A DNA stretch of 64,000 bases from Actinocatenispora rupis (GCF_016861975.1 NZ_BOMB01000038.1:1-64000); one strand, 5' to 3'; numbered from the stretch's first letter, positions 55,301 through 64,000 are shown. The notes: generated from the sequence alone by a model not told the origin. Translations and numbers: made by a program.

Positions 55301-56983
55301 CCGTCCACGCCGTCCGGCCCGACAGCGCCACCGTCCGGGCCGCGGGTACCGGGGAACGACGAGACGCAGCGCATCCCGCGCCAGACCGCGCCCGGGCAGC
55401 GATCGACCCCGACCCCACCCGGTACTCCGCCGGCACGGCCCGCGGCGAGGCCGGCCGCTGCGCCGGGAGTACCGGGGGTTCGGCCGGAAAGCCGTGCGGC
55501 GCAAGGGAACGCGAGCCCGCCCGAGCCTCCGACGGTACGGCTGAGTCATGCTCCGGTGTTGCCGCCCGCCCCGCCACGGGAGCCGGCACCGGCCATCCCC
55601 GCGCCGGCGCACGGCCGGTCGCGGGGGCTGCTGATCGGCGTGCTCGCTGCCCTGGGCGTACTCGTGCTGCTGGCGGGCGCGCTCGCGGTGTTCCGGCCGG
55701 GCCCGGTCGAACGACTGTTCGCGGACGGTACGTCGCCGTCGCCGTCGCCCTCCACCGCCGGCCCGTCCCCCGTACTCCAGCCGGCCGTCGGAGCGGCGGC
55801 CCCCACCCCCGAGGGTGTCGCCCGCGAACTCGCCCCGCTGCTCAAGGACTACCGGCTCGGCGACCGGGTCGCCGTGTCCGTGGTCGACGTCGCCACCCAC
55901 AGCTCCCTGTACGGAGCCACACCCAACGCCCCGGAACTCCCGGCGTCCGTCACGAAACTGGTCACCGCGTCCGCGGCGCTGCACGTACGCGGGCCCGACT
56001 ACCGGCTGACGACGCGGGTGGTGGCCGGCAGCAAGCCCGGCGAGGTGATCCTCGTCGGCGGCGGCGACCCCACCCTCGCCACCAACGACCACAGCATCTA
56101 CCCGCAGGCCGCCCGGCTGGACAAGCTCGCCGACCAGGTCAAGAAGGCCCTCGGCGGAGTACGGCCGACCCGCGTCCTCGTCGACTCCTCCCTGTACTCC
56201 GGCGGTCGCCTCGGCCCCGGCTGGGACTCCGACATCGTGAGCGGCGGCGACGCCGCACCGATCGCCCCGGTGATGCTCAACTCCGGCCGGATCGACCCCG
56301 ACGGCGCCACCAGCGCCCGCTCCACCGAACCCGACCTCGACGCCGGCCGTAAGCTCGCCGAACTCATCGGCGCACCCCAGCACACCGTCACGCACACCAC
56401 CGCGGCGACCGGGGCGAAGCAACTCGGCGCCGTACAGTCGCCGCCGCTGCTGCACCTCGTCGAGATGATGCTCCAGCGCAGCGACAACGTCATCGCCGAA
56501 GCGCTCGCCCGGCAGGTCGCACTCGCCCGCAACCAGCCCGCCACGTTCGCCGGTGGCGCCGCCGCCACCATCGCCGTCATGCACGACCTCGGCCTGCCCG
56601 TCAACGAGATCCGGCTCTCCGACGGCAGCGGACTCTCCCGCCGCAACCGCATCTCCCCCGAATTCCTCACCGACCTCCTCGCCACCGTCACCGACGGCAA
56701 ACACCCCCGACTGTGGCCCGTGTACACCGGGATGCCCGTCGCCGGATACACCGGCACCCTGTCCGACCGGTACGTCGAAGGCTCCGACCGGTCCGCCGCC
56801 GGACTCGTACGCGCCAAGACCGGCTCCCTCAACGGCACCAGTACGCTCGCCGGACTCGTCATGGACGCCGACGGGCGACTGCTGGCGTTCGCGATGATGG
56901 CCGAAGGTACCGGCGACAACATCTCGGCCGAGGCTGCGCTCGACGACGCGGCGACGGCACTTGCCGGGTGCGGGTGCCGCTGA
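52313..56983 (+). CDS. dacB: Giant D-Ala-D-Ala carboxypeptidase (PBP4/S13) with repeat-rich cytosolic tail
   Basis: The 1556-residue protein has a normal PBP4-type enzyme domain at its C-terminus, about 430 residues, outside the membrane. It contains S-x-x-K at 1212-1215 (SVTK), SDN at 1390 and KTG at 1502. A single helix ([20 protein letters not shown], about 1106-1128) anchors it, so the first 1100 residues should be cytosolic. The first 600 are Ser/Asp/Ala/Gly-rich. Residues about 627-945 hold about 14 copies of a [11 protein letters not shown]-like repeat, which contains T-x-x-I, the form that FHA domains bind when the Thr is phosphorylated. A Pro-rich stretch leads to the helix. The GTG has GGAGGG upstream. 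dacB normally sits between ppa and the metalloprotease, as here, but without such a tail. Confidence 0.9.
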   Translation: MTRDCTHLNGHSPDDPDDSTTSASPYDTAPHTGPDTSSKSDPAPSTPSAPSSTDSASSSDSTSSFGTEGPSGAEDASSAAASSGSASSSADSAGGSSGASQDSSGAAGDDSGERSRAESSGAEPGDAEADPARPDSEPAADSGPSEDSAAAVTDTPPHATSDTAPPPDVPPAEASSTADSGQGIDSGSDAASGSDAASGSDATSSGSGATPGSGVDPNSDDASGSDGAAGSDRARDLDEASASEGARDLDAGSGLDSGSDFAHARDDASDSGTAPGSDVTDLSAASTGSAGSATPSGADPVQADDAGADGAGDDAGLPVDSTADRGSVDATADEAGSVAAEGKQPTSPDDTAVAEGSTDDATGSRWYETDSASDEPGDRSTATDGERSDDPDTGADGSDPLAYKGTSSAGESTERGAETEEARPEGVEPTVVGAEAGAGVADGSAIDGGAADPAAPHGDGSGSAATDRDNGSSDGAGVDSPSDGAGVDGVPGDLSAGTGSGAASDDAAGEVPGSADGDADTTDERRIVATTGKAASGYDDSATAGPASADENTGAAGGSPAQYPGGGPDIGATQAIPVVRGGEAGARSTARDDAGAGTDPDRYEGSGAAARNGDAAARSERPAWPVDPDATQVIRLPRDEPATAQADQPTAPTDLDSTQIIRLPRESDGDRPPADPDATQSMQLPEDEPADLDSTQVIRLPDDDAGAPQTDEPAPADLDSTQVIRQPDDEPDSARPDLDSTQVIRLEEDTPAKPDGPTNLDSPQAIRRDDDAAAPADPDSTQIVRLPDDVEAPQADEPTRADLDSTQVIRLDEDAAAKPDGPADLDSTQVIRLPKDGPGTEPNDKPADPDSTQVIRLDEGTPGDGKPAEEPTQHLAPPPDKDTDATQAIERPAGEPRTPVDPDATTVIRFPDRAAKAPDTEREDGDEPAGTRPDDPDATQVIRLPRNDDGSTRWPDWPVAKPSGPSTAPEAPTSGPSTPSGPSASPSTPPGTPASGPSTPSGPTAPPSGPRVPGNDETQRIPRQTAPGQRSTPTPPGTPPARPAARPAAAPGVPGVRPESRAAQGNASPPEPPTVRLSHAPVLPPAPPREPAPAIPAPAHGRSRGLLIGVLAALGVLVLLAGALAVFRPGPVERLFADGTSPSPSPSTAGPSPVLQPAVGAAAPTPEGVARELAPLLKDYRLGDRVAVSVVDVATHSSLYGATPNAPELPASVTKLVTASAALHVRGPDYRLTTRVVAGSKPGEVILVGGGDPTLATNDHSIYPQAARLDKLADQVKKALGGVRPTRVLVDSSLYSGGRLGPGWDSDIVSGGDAAPIAPVMLNSGRIDPDGATSARSTEPDLDAGRKLAELIGAPQHTVTHTTAATGAKQLGAVQSPPLLHLVEMMLQRSDNVIAEALARQVALARNQPATFAGGAAATIAVMHDLGLPVNEIRLSDGSGLSRRNRISPEFLTDLLATVTDGKHPRLWPVYTGMPVAGYTGTLSDRYVEGSDRSAAGLVRAKTGSLNGTSTLAGLVMDADGRLLAFAMMAEGTGDNISAEAALDDAATALAGCGCR
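54193..55141 (+). repeat. About 14 degenerate [11 protein letters not shown] repeats within dacB
   Basis: The 30-50-codon units share the core D-[LP]-D-[SA]-T-Q-V-I-R-L. Most keep Thr-Gln and Ile, while others vary (TQSMQ, PQAIR). Spacer segments are Pro/Asp/Glu-rich and differ in length, so this is an old, diverging tandem array rather than a recent duplication. Confidence 0.9.
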
Positions 56984-57058
56984 GGGCCGTCTCGGGGTGG
57001 GGTGTGGCGGCGTGGCGGTGACCGCGTCGGAGTTGATGATCTTGGCGCCGCTGAACCA

Positions 57059-57129
57059 CATTGTTCAACAAGTCACCAATTGAACAATGAGACAATTGAC
57101 TTGTTGAACAATGACACAATTGGACAATG
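57059..57129. repeat. AT-rich island of inverted and direct repeats
   Basis: In an otherwise very GC-rich gap (56984-57305) lies a 70-bp AT-rich island. A 17-bp inverted repeat (57059-57075 and 57097-57113) flanks 21 bases. Two 19-bp direct repeats (57080-57098 and 57104-57122) differ at one base. The core TTGAACAAT or a close form occurs four times. This looks like a cluster of operator sites for a regulator upstream of the metalloprotease gene, or a folded RNA. Confidence 0.8.
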
Positions 57130-57305
57130 CCCGAAACGCGGCAAAAGTCGTCCAACCTCGCAGCCCAGCGACACACCCACACCCCCAGACCCCGAGTCCG
57201 CATCTGCCCGACAAGCCCAACCATCCCCACACCTCGTCGGGTACCCGACGGGCCCGGCCGCGGCGATGTTGGGCGTGGGCACCCGCCGACACGTACCGTT
57301 GGACC

Positions 57306-58358
57306 ATGACGCAGTTTGTGGACTGGGACCTCGCGGTCGCGACCGCCGGGACCATCTCGAAGGCGGGGCCACGGGTCAGCTACGACGAGGCGGCCGAGGT
57401 CGTCGGGGAGCTGCGTCGCCTGACGGACGAGGCGGCCGGGCACGTGGTGCGGACGACCGGGTTGGACAGCAAGGTGAGTCATCCGCCGGTGCGGGTGGTG
57501 GACCGGGCGGACTGGGCGAGCACGAATCTGTACGGCTTGCGTGACGTGATGACGCCGTTGATGGAGCGGGCGTTGGCGGGTCGTGAGCCGAGTGCGTTGG
57601 CGCAGTCGGTGGGGTCGCGGTTGACGGGCGTGCAGGCGGGCACGGTCCTGGGGTACTTGTCGGGCAAGGTCCTGGGGCAGTACGAGGTGTTTTCGGGTGA
57701 GCCGGGCAATCTGCTGCTGGTGGCGCCGAACATCGTGGAGGTGGAGCGCCGGCTCGGCGCGGAGCCGCACGATTTCCGGCTGTGGGTGTGCCTGCACGAG
57801 GTGACGCACCGGACGCAGTTCACGGCGGTGCCGTGGCTCCGGCAGTACTTCATGGATCAGGTCGGCGAGTTCGTGGACGCGGCGCGGGCGGATTCGGAGC
57901 AGCTGGTGGACCGGATCCGGCGCGGGGTGGCGTCGTTGGCGGATGCGGTGCGGTCGCCGGAGAGTCGGGCGAGTGTGCTGGATCTGGTGCAGACGCCGGC
58001 GCAGCGCGAGGTCGTGGACCGGCTGACGGCGTTGATGACGTTGTTGGAGGGGCACGCGGACTACGTGATGGACGCGGTGGGTCCGCGGGTGGTGCCGTCG
58101 GTGGAGGAGATCCGGAGCAAGTTCAACCGGCGGCGCGAGGCGGCGAATCCGGTGGAGCGGGTGATCCGCAAGCTGCTCGGCATCGACGCGAAGATGCGGC
58201 AGTACGCCGAGGGCAACAAGTTCGTGACGGCGCTGGTGGACCGGGTCGGCATGGATGGTTTCAACCGGATCTGGTCGTCGGCGGACACGTTGCCGCTGCT
58301 GGCGGAGATCACCGACCCGGACGCGTGGCTGCGCCGGGTGCACGGCGCCGACGCCTGA
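57306..58358 (+). CDS. Zinc-dependent metalloprotease-like protein (DUF2342)
   Basis: The 350-residue protein has the HEXXH motif as HEVTH at residues 164-168 and a downstream Glu in LLEGHADYVMDAVG, typical of this actinobacterial family (often annotated as F420-biosynthesis-associated). It is mainly helical, without signal. The ATG begins MTQFVDWDLAVATAG. The frame is open further upstream across the AT-rich repeats but without family sequence. It is followed by tilS after 8 bp, the usual order. Confidence 0.92.
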   Translation: MTQFVDWDLAVATAGTISKAGPRVSYDEAAEVVGELRRLTDEAAGHVVRTTGLDSKVSHPPVRVVDRADWASTNLYGLRDVMTPLMERALAGREPSALAQSVGSRLTGVQAGTVLGYLSGKVLGQYEVFSGEPGNLLLVAPNIVEVERRLGAEPHDFRLWVCLHEVTHRTQFTAVPWLRQYFMDQVGEFVDAARADSEQLVDRIRRGVASLADAVRSPESRASVLDLVQTPAQREVVDRLTALMTLLEGHADYVMDAVGPRVVPSVEEIRSKFNRRREAANPVERVIRKLLGIDAKMRQYAEGNKFVTALVDRVGMDGFNRIWSSADTLPLLAEITDPDAWLRRVHGADA

Positions 58359-58366
58359 CGGCGGGC

Positions 58367-59317
58367 ATGGCGCGGGTTCCGGGGGCGACGGCTGCGGTCC
58401 GCCGTGCCGTACGGCGGGTGGTGGCGGACGCGGACGGCACGGTGCTGGTGGCCTGTTCGGGTGGCGCGGATTCGTTGGCGTTGGCTGCTGCGACGGCGTT
58501 CGTGGCGCCCCGGGCGGGGTTGCGGGCGGGCCTGGTGACGGTGGATCACGGCTTGCAGGAGGGTTCGGCGGCGCGGGCCGCGGGTGTGGCGGGGTGGGCG
58601 CGGGCGGCGGGTCTGGCGCCGGTCGAGGTGGCGACGGTGGCGGTGGGCCGGGCGGGTGGTCCGGAGGCCGCGGCCCGGTCCGCGCGGTACGCGGCGCTCG
58701 ACGACGCCGCCGACCGGCTCGATGCCGTGGTGCTGCTGGGGCACACCCGCGACGACCAGGCCGAGACGGTACTCCTGGCGTTGGCGCGGGGTGCGGGTCC
58801 GCGGGGGCTGGCCGGGATGGCGGCGGCGCGCGGTCGGTACCGGCGGCCGTTGCTGGATCTGCCGCGGGCGACGACGGCGGCGTCGTGTGCGGAGTTGGGC
58901 CTGATCCCGTGGGAGGACCCGCACAACACCGACCCGGCGTACGCGCGATCCCGGTTGCGGTCGGCGATGGACGAGCTGGAGTCGTTGCTGGGCAAGGGTT
59001 TCCGGACGAACCTGGCCCGTACGGCGGGGTTGGTGGCAGCGGACTGCGCGCTGCTGGACGAGCAGGCCGCCACCCTTCTGTCCACTGTGGACACCGGTAC
59101 CGGGTTGGACGTGGCGGCGCTGGCGGCGGCACCGGCGGCGTTGCGTACCCGGGTGTTGCGGGCCTTCGCGCTGCGGTTGGGGGCGCCCGGCTCGGCGCTG
59201 ACCGCGGCGCACGTCGCGTCGCTGGACGCGCTGCTCACCGACTGGCACGGCCAGGGCCCCGTGTACCTGCCGGGCGCGATCACCGTGCACCGCCGCGCCG
59301 GCCTCCTCAGCCCCTGA
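58367..59317 (+). CDS. tilS: tRNA(Ile)-lysidine synthase
   Basis: The 316-residue enzyme adds lysine to the wobble cytidine of the AUA-reading tRNA-Ile. The PP-loop motif is SGGADS at 31-36, and HTRDDQAETVLL and DPHNTDPAYARSRLR are family signatures. It is shorter than E. coli TilS and lacks its C-terminal domain, which is normal in actinobacteria. Its end overlaps the convergent MFS gene by 11 bp. Confidence 0.95.
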   Translation: MARVPGATAAVRRAVRRVVADADGTVLVACSGGADSLALAAATAFVAPRAGLRAGLVTVDHGLQEGSAARAAGVAGWARAAGLAPVEVATVAVGRAGGPEAAARSARYAALDDAADRLDAVVLLGHTRDDQAETVLLALARGAGPRGLAGMAAARGRYRRPLLDLPRATTAASCAELGLIPWEDPHNTDPAYARSRLRSAMDELESLLGKGFRTNLARTAGLVAADCALLDEQAATLLSTVDTGTGLDVAALAAAPAALRTRVLRAFALRLGAPGSALTAAHVASLDALLTDWHGQGPVYLPGAITVHRRAGLLSP

Positions 59318-60722
59318 CCGTGGTACGCGGGCGGTCCCAGCGGGCGCCGTTGGTCCAGTACCGGTGGATCTCCTCCAGGGGGCGGCCCTTCGTCTCGGGC
59401 GCGAACCGGACGACGAACGCCAGCGCCGCGGCGCAGAGTACGAAGAAGATGCCGAAGGTGGTGGCGCCGCCGAGCGCGGTCAGCGCCGACAGGAACGTCA
59501 TGGTGATGACGAAGTTGGCGAGCAGGTCCACGGCGAGGAGGGTGGACGCGCCGGTGGAGCGCAGTGGCGCGGGCAGGGCCTCGGAGGCGTAGACCCAGAC
59601 GAGGGAGCCGAAGCCGGCGGAGTAGCCGATGCGGAAGACGATGACGCCGAGGACGGCGATCGCCGCCGGTACGCCGGGTCCGACGCCGAGGCCGAAGACG
59701 AGCGCGAGGACCACGTTCGCGGCGGCCATCAGGCTGATGCCGGTGATGAGGGTGGGCCGGCGGCCGGCGCGTTCGACGAGGAACAGCGCGGTGATCTCGC
59801 CGATGATCGCGGCGAGCTGCACCAGCGAGGTCACCAGGATCGCGGACCGGTCGCTGGTGAACCCGACCGCCTTGAAGATCATCGGACTGTACGCGACGAT
59901 CGCCGCGATTCCGGTGATCTGTACGAAGAAGCCGAGGCCGACGACGAACACCCCGGCCCGCCGGAACGGTCGCCGGAACAGGTCCCGGAACGTTCCGCGG
60001 TCGTGGGCGGCCAGCGCGGCGCGGATCTCGGCCAGCTCGGTCGCCGCCTCCTCCGCCGACCGGGTACGCCGCAGCGCCGCCGCCGCGGCCTCGATGTTGC
60101 CGCGCATCACCTGCCAGTGCGGGGTTTCCGGCAGCCGCGCGACGAGCAGCGTGACCAGTACGGCGGGGATGCCGGAGACGCCGAGCATCCAGCGCCACGC
60201 ACCCGCGCCGGACAGCGCCAGATCGGTGAAGTACGCGGAGGCGATGCCGAGGGTGGTGGCGAGCTGGTAGGTGACGAGGAGCCGGCCACGGATGCGTACC
60301 GGGGCGGACTCGCCGACGAAGATCGGCGCGGCGACGATCGACACGCCGACCGCGACGCCGAGCAGGAACCGCGCCACCAGCAGCACCGGGTACGTCGGCG
60401 CGAAGCCGCTCGCCGCCGCGAACACCGCGTACCCGCAGGCGACGGCGACCATGGTACGGCGGCGGCCGAGCTGGTCGCAGAGGCGGCGAGCGGCGAGCGC
60501 GCCGAGGATCGAGCCGACGGTGACGGCCGCGGTCACCATCTCCTGGTCGAGCGTGCTCAGGCCGAAGTCGGTCTTGACGAAGAGCAGCGCGCCGGCCATG
60601 GCGCCGGTGTCGTACCCATAGATGAGGCCGACCGCGGCGGCGGCGAGCCCGACGAAGGCGGCGACGAACGTCGGGCGTCGGCCGGGCGGTACGGGCCGGG
60701 CGGCGCGCGGTTCGGCGGTCAT
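59307..60722 (-). CDS. MFS sugar transporter, sugar-porter family
   Basis: The 471-residue protein has 12 helices, the sugar-porter motifs YDTGAMAGA in helix 1, DQLGRRRTM and ETKGRPLEEI near the end. It probably imports a sugar by proton symport. The ATG is preceded by GAGGAC. It is divergent from a ROK regulator and a sulfatase, suggesting that it takes up a sulfated or related sugar. Confidence 0.93.
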   Translation of the reverse strand: MTAEPRAARPVPPGRRPTFVAAFVGLAAAAVGLIYGYDTGAMAGALLFVKTDFGLSTLDQEMVTAAVTVGSILGALAARRLCDQLGRRRTMVAVACGYAVFAAASGFAPTYPVLLVARFLLGVAVGVSIVAAPIFVGESAPVRIRGRLLVTYQLATTLGIASAYFTDLALSGAGAWRWMLGVSGIPAVLVTLLVARLPETPHWQVMRGNIEAAAAALRRTRSAEEAATELAEIRAALAAHDRGTFRDLFRRPFRRAGVFVVGLGFFVQITGIAAIVAYSPMIFKAVGFTSDRSAILVTSLVQLAAIIGEITALFLVERAGRRPTLITGISLMAAANVVLALVFGLGVGPGVPAAIAVLGVIVFRIGYSAGFGSLVWVYASEALPAPLRSTGASTLLAVDLLANFVITMTFLSALTALGGATTFGIFFVLCAAALAFVVRFAPETKGRPLEEIHRYWTNGARWDRPRTTVRG

Positions 60723-60840
60723 GGCGTCCTCGATTCGCTCTCCCGGACCACTGTCGCCCGGTCTCCGGCGCACCGTCGAGCCGGCGGGGCGGGGCAGCGA
60801 CCGACGTCACGGTGTGTGTCTGGGCCAGTGTCGAGGCGGC

Positions 60841-60880
60841 CTATTTTTCTGACAAGTAGTTGTACATAATTAGTTTGTCA
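60841..60880. promoter_or_regulatory. AT-rich divergent control region with TGACAA-N19-TTGTCA
   Basis: The 247-bp gap between the sugar transporter and ROK genes has an AT-rich core. TGACAA and TTGTCA are symmetrical arms 19 bp apart. On the plus strand CTGACA and TAGTTT are 16 bp apart, a possible promoter. The region is the likely binding site of the ROK regulator. Confidence 0.5.
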
Positions 60881-60969
60881 TCGCGTCGCCCCATGGTGAT
60901 CACCCCGTGGTACGGGCTAGATTGGCCGCCAGATTCTGCGTACTGAGTTGACGGAATGGGGGCCGGGGC

Positions 60970-62151
60970 GTGGACAACCGGGCCCACTTCCTGCGATTGG
61001 CGCACACCGAGCGCATCGTCGGCCTGCTCCGGCAGGGGCCGGTGAGCCGGGCCGAGCTGCAGGCGCGTACCGGGCTGTCGCGGGCGACGGTGTCGGCGAT
61101 CGTGGCGGAGCTGCGCCGGGACGGCGTCGTCGCCGCCCGCCCCGACCCGCACGAACGCACCGGTCCGGGCCGTCCCGCCGAGCTGATCGGCCTCGCCGAC
61201 CGCAACGCCCGTACGGTCGGGGTCGCGTTCTACCGCGACGGCCTGCGAGTCGCGCTCGGCGACGCGCTGCACCAGATCGTCGGCGTCGCCGAACGACCCT
61301 TCGCCCGGAGTACGGGGTGGGCGGAGCGGGGCGCGGTCGCCGTCGAGACGCTGCGCGAGCTGTGCGTGGAGTACGAGGTGACGCTCGCCGGGGTGGACGG
61401 CGTGGGGGTGGGGGTGGTCGGCCCGGTGGCACCGGGGCGGCTCGCCGGGCGCTGGCGGGTGGCGGTGGACCGGCTCGCCGAGGCCGTCGGCGCGCCGGTG
61501 TACGTGGACAACAACGTACGGCTGGCGGCGCTCGCGGAGACCATCTGGGGCGCCGCCGCCGGCCACGACTCCGCCCTGTACCTGCACGTCGGCGAGGGTG
61601 TCGGCGGCGGCCTGGTGCTCGGCGGACGGCTGTACCGGGGGGACAGCGGCGCGGCCGGCGAGTTCGGCCACGTGACCGTCGACCCGGACGGGCCGCGCTG
61701 CCACTGTTCCCGCCGCGGCTGCCTGGAGCTGTACGCGAACGTGCCGGCGATCCTGTCCGCGGCGGGGCGGAGGGGCGCGCGGGCCCGCGACATCGAGGCC
61801 GGGTACGGGCTGGCCGAGGCGCTCGCCGACCCGGCCGTCGACGCGGCGCTGCGGCGGGCCGCGGAACACGCCGGCACGGTGGTCGCCGCCGCGCTCGCCA
61901 CCGTGGACGTACACCACGTGGTGGTGGGTGGGTTGTTCGCCGCGGCCGGCGAGCACGTCCGCCGCACCTTCGCCGACACCGTCCGCTCCCGGGTACTCGC
62001 CAGCGTCGCCGAACGGCTCCGGGTCGTACCGGCCGCGTTGGGTGCGCCGGGTGGCGCGCTCGGTGCCGTCGCGCTGGTGCACCACAGTTCCCCGCTGCTC
62101 ACCGGGTACGAGCCGCTTCGCCACTCCATCACCGAAAGGCGTACCACCTGA
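60970..62151 (+). CDS. ROK-family transcriptional regulator
   Basis: The 393-residue protein has an N-terminal helix-turn-helix (VSRAELQARTGLSRATVSAIV) and a ROK sugar-kinase-like domain. The zinc motif CHCSRRGCLE and the GEFGHVTV signature are present, and the glucokinase-like phosphate loop DGVGVGVVGPV is seen. It is probably a repressor of the divergent transporter and the downstream sulfatase, released by a sugar. The stop shares one base with the sulfatase ATG (TGATG). Confidence 0.93.
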   Translation: MDNRAHFLRLAHTERIVGLLRQGPVSRAELQARTGLSRATVSAIVAELRRDGVVAARPDPHERTGPGRPAELIGLADRNARTVGVAFYRDGLRVALGDALHQIVGVAERPFARSTGWAERGAVAVETLRELCVEYEVTLAGVDGVGVGVVGPVAPGRLAGRWRVAVDRLAEAVGAPVYVDNNVRLAALAETIWGAAAGHDSALYLHVGEGVGGGLVLGGRLYRGDSGAAGEFGHVTVDPDGPRCHCSRRGCLELYANVPAILSAAGRRGARARDIEAGYGLAEALADPAVDAALRRAAEHAGTVVAAALATVDVHHVVVGGLFAAAGEHVRRTFADTVRSRVLASVAERLRVVPAALGAPGGALGAVALVHHSSPLLTGYEPLRHSITERRTT

Positions 62152-63653
62152 TGCCGCACAACGTGCTGTTCCTGATGACCGACCAGCACCGGACCGACGC
62201 GATCGGCTGCTACGGCAACCCGCACGCGCGTACGCCGAACCTGGACGGGCTCGCCGAGTCCGGCACGCTGTTCCGCAACGCGTTCACGCCCACCGCGATC
62301 TGTACGCCGGCGCGGGCGAGCCTGCTGACCGGGCAGGCGCCGTTCCGGCACCGGCTACTGGCGAACGCCGAGTGGAACACCGGCTACCTGACCGAGCTGC
62401 CGGAGGGTACGCCGACGTTCTCGGAAGCGTTGCGCGGCAACGGATACAACGTGGGGCTGATCGGCAAGTGGCACGTCGGCGAGCGGCTCGGCCCCGACGC
62501 GTACGGCTTCGACGGGCCGCACCTGCCGGGCGCGATGAACCCGATCCTGGCCAAGGAGTACAAGGCGTGGTTGGCGGAGCGGGGGCTGCCGGAGCCGGCG
62601 ATCACCGATCCGGTGCGTGGGACGCTGCCCGGCGGTCGGCCCGGGCACCTGCTGGCCGGGCGGTTGCGGCAGCCGGTGGAGGCGACGTTCGAACACTTCC
62701 TGGCCGACCAGGCGATCGACCTGCTCCGCCGGTACGCCGCGGACGGGCGGCCGTTCCACCTGTCGCTGCACTTCTTCGGCCCGCACCTGCCGTACCTGAT
62801 CCCGGACGAGTACTACGACCTCGTGGATCCGGCGACGGTGGAGCTGCCGGCGTCGTTCGCGGAGACGTTCGCGGGCAAGCCGGAGGTGCAACGCAACTAC
62901 TCGACGTACTGGTCGGCCGACTCGTTCGACGCGGACGAGTGGCGCAAGCTGATCGCCGTGTACCACGGGTACGGGGCGATGATCGACGCGGAGATCGGCC
63001 GGGTCCTGGCCGTGCTGACCGAGCTGGGGTTGGACGACGACACGGCGGTGTTCTTCACCGCCGACCACGGCGAGTTCACGGGCGCGCACCGGCTCAACGA
63101 CAAGGGCCCCGCCATGTACGACGACATCTACCGGATCCCGTTCCTGCTGCGGGTTCCGGGCGCCGCGGCCGGGCGTACCGACGAGCGGTTCGTGACGTTG
63201 ACCGACGCGACCGCGACCATCCTCGACCTCGCCGGCCTCGACCCCGACCTGTGCCCCGACGCCCGCCCGGCCGGCTGCCCGCCCGACGGCCGCAGCCTCC
63301 TCCCCCTGGTACGCGACGAGCCGGTGGACGGCTGGCGGTCCGAGCTGGTCGCCGAGTTCCACGGGCACCACTTCCACTACCAGCAACGGATGCTGCGGGA
63401 CGAGCGGTACAAGCTGGTCGTGAACGCCGAGTCGGTGAACGAGCTGTACGACCTGGTCGCCGACCCGTACGAGCTGGTGAACGTGTACCCCGCCCCGCAC
63501 CTCGCCCCGGTACGCCGGGACATGCTGCGGCGGCTGCACACCGCGCTGACCGAGCGCGGCGACGACGTGTTCGCCCGGTGGATGCTCGCGATCAGCGACC
63601 TCGACGTACCGCTGGCGAACTCGTCCCGGTCCGACTTCGGCAGCCTGGAGTGA
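62151..63653 (+). CDS. Sulfatase (formylglycine-dependent)
   Basis: The 500-residue enzyme cleaves a sulfate ester. The signature C-T-P-A-R with the Cys to be converted to formylglycine is at residue 51, the N-terminal MTDQHRTDAIGCYGN and the metal residues in FTADHGEF match family members. There is no signal peptide, so it should be cytosolic and act on an imported substrate. No formylglycine-generating enzyme is in the window. It is translationally coupled to the ROK regulator. Confidence 0.94.
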   Translation: MPHNVLFLMTDQHRTDAIGCYGNPHARTPNLDGLAESGTLFRNAFTPTAICTPARASLLTGQAPFRHRLLANAEWNTGYLTELPEGTPTFSEALRGNGYNVGLIGKWHVGERLGPDAYGFDGPHLPGAMNPILAKEYKAWLAERGLPEPAITDPVRGTLPGGRPGHLLAGRLRQPVEATFEHFLADQAIDLLRRYAADGRPFHLSLHFFGPHLPYLIPDEYYDLVDPATVELPASFAETFAGKPEVQRNYSTYWSADSFDADEWRKLIAVYHGYGAMIDAEIGRVLAVLTELGLDDDTAVFFTADHGEFTGAHRLNDKGPAMYDDIYRIPFLLRVPGAAAGRTDERFVTLTDATATILDLAGLDPDLCPDARPAGCPPDGRSLLPLVRDEPVDGWRSELVAEFHGHHFHYQQRMLRDERYKLVVNAESVNELYDLVADPYELVNVYPAPHLAPVRRDMLRRLHTALTERGDDVFARWMLAISDLDVPLANSSRSDFGSLE

Positions 63654-63689
63654 CGTGAGGGCCCACGGCGTGGAAGACTCGCGGTCGTG

Positions 63690-64000
63690 ATGCGCTACGA
63701 CTGCCGCACCCTGGCCGAGCGGGACCAGGGCATCGCCGCCGCGGTGGAGGCCGTCAAGTCCGGCCAGCTCGTCGTCCTGCCCACCGGCACCATGTACGGG
63801 GTCGGCGCGAACGCGTTCGACGCCGACGCCGTCGCCGGGCTCCGTCGCCTCAAGGGCCACGGGCGGGACGTCGCGTCGCCGGTCATGGTCGGCTCCCAGC
63901 AGACCCTCGACGGTCTCGTACTCTCCCTGCCCCAGGCGGCGCGCGAGCTGGTCGAGGCGTTCTGGCCGGGCGAGCTCAGCATCATCGTCGAGCACGCGCC
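63690..64000 (+). CDS. Sua5/YciO/YrdC-type threonylcarbamoyl-AMP synthase (partial)
   Basis: The first 103 residues lie in the window and the rest is beyond the edge. IAAAVEAVKSGQLVVLPTGTMYGVGANAFD and KGHGRDVASPVMV are the YrdC nucleotide-binding features (P-T-[DE]-T-x-Y-G, here PTGTMYG). The enzyme makes threonylcarbamoyl-adenylate for the t6A modification of tRNA. The ATG is overlapped by a GTG three bases earlier. Confidence 0.9.
   Translation, partial: MRYDCRTLAERDQGIAAAVEAVKSGQLVVLPTGTMYGVGANAFDADAVAGLRRLKGHGRDVASPVMVGSQQTLDGLVLSLPQAARELVEAFWPGELSIIVEHA

Noticed and set aside
53098-55374. 758-codon minus-strand frame opposite dacB repeats
   Set aside because: It is the antisense of the repeat array. 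The plus-strand frame continues into an intact carboxypeptidase domain.

Overview
The window is very GC-rich, strongly coding and full of GTG starts and 4-bp ATGA/GTGA stop-start overlaps. The gene set includes YbaB-linked ESX-type small proteins, RicT, DUF3180, and the dacB-metalloprotease-tilS and ftsH-folE-folP-folB-folK neighbourhoods. This points to an actinobacterial chromosome, most likely a Micromonosporales-type organism. That placement is an inference from gene content and style, not from a database match.

Layout. Bases 1-4570 hold a minus-strand operon: a membrane M48 metalloprotease, a VirD4/TraG-like ATPase, a 188-residue unknown and a glycine-zipper protein cut by the window edge. 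Bases 4727-10886 encode a complete peptide-type ABC importer (DppB, C, D, F-like proteins, a small membrane protein and a Tat-type lipoprotein). Bases 11239-15025 encode an osmoprotectant ABC importer whose ATPase is transcribed divergently and whose binding protein looks circularly permuted. Bases 15117-19016 carry a small conserved protein, a multi-pass membrane protein, DUF3180 and folK-folB-folP.

Bases 19078-31084 hold a block that separates folP from folE. Its core is a plus-strand eight-gene operon resembling a Gram-positive type IV secretion/conjugation apparatus: a small two-helix protein, a PrgI/VirB3-like protein, a VirB4 ATPase, a VirB6/TrbL-like protein, a VirB8/TcpC-like protein, a two-domain wall hydrolase, a duplicated-domain protein and an NTF2-like membrane protein. 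It is flanked by a ribbon-helix-helix protein, a membrane protein and, convergently, two WXG100/PPE-like proteins. No relaxase or integrase is visible, so protein export rather than DNA transfer is a real possibility. Two genes in the operon contain rare TTA codons within patches of lower GC.

Bases 31189-34889 hold folE, ftsH and hpt. Bases 35305-43309 hold an AraC/GlxA-type regulator, a three-gene ESX-like cassette, RicT, a TetR-SDR divergon with two clear operators, a membrane phosphoesterase, a DUF1737 protein and an SGNH lipoprotein. Bases 43445-50830 hold a MerR divergon, a truncated NUDIX fragment beside tRNA-Thr(CGT), a MarR-GNAT regulator with a palindromic operator, two MFS exporters and an acyl-CoA ligase. 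Bases 51588-59317 hold ppa, a giant dacB whose roughly 1100-residue cytoplasmic tail carries about 14 T-Q-x-I repeats, a zinc metalloprotease and tilS. Bases 59307-63653 form a divergon of a sugar transporter, a ROK regulator and a sulfatase, which together suggest uptake and desulfation of a sulfated sugar. The window ends inside a Sua5/YrdC gene.

Functions were assigned by reading motifs and fold-level resemblance, without database searches. Start codons were chosen from Shine-Dalgarno spacing, overlap with the preceding stop and where the family domain begins.
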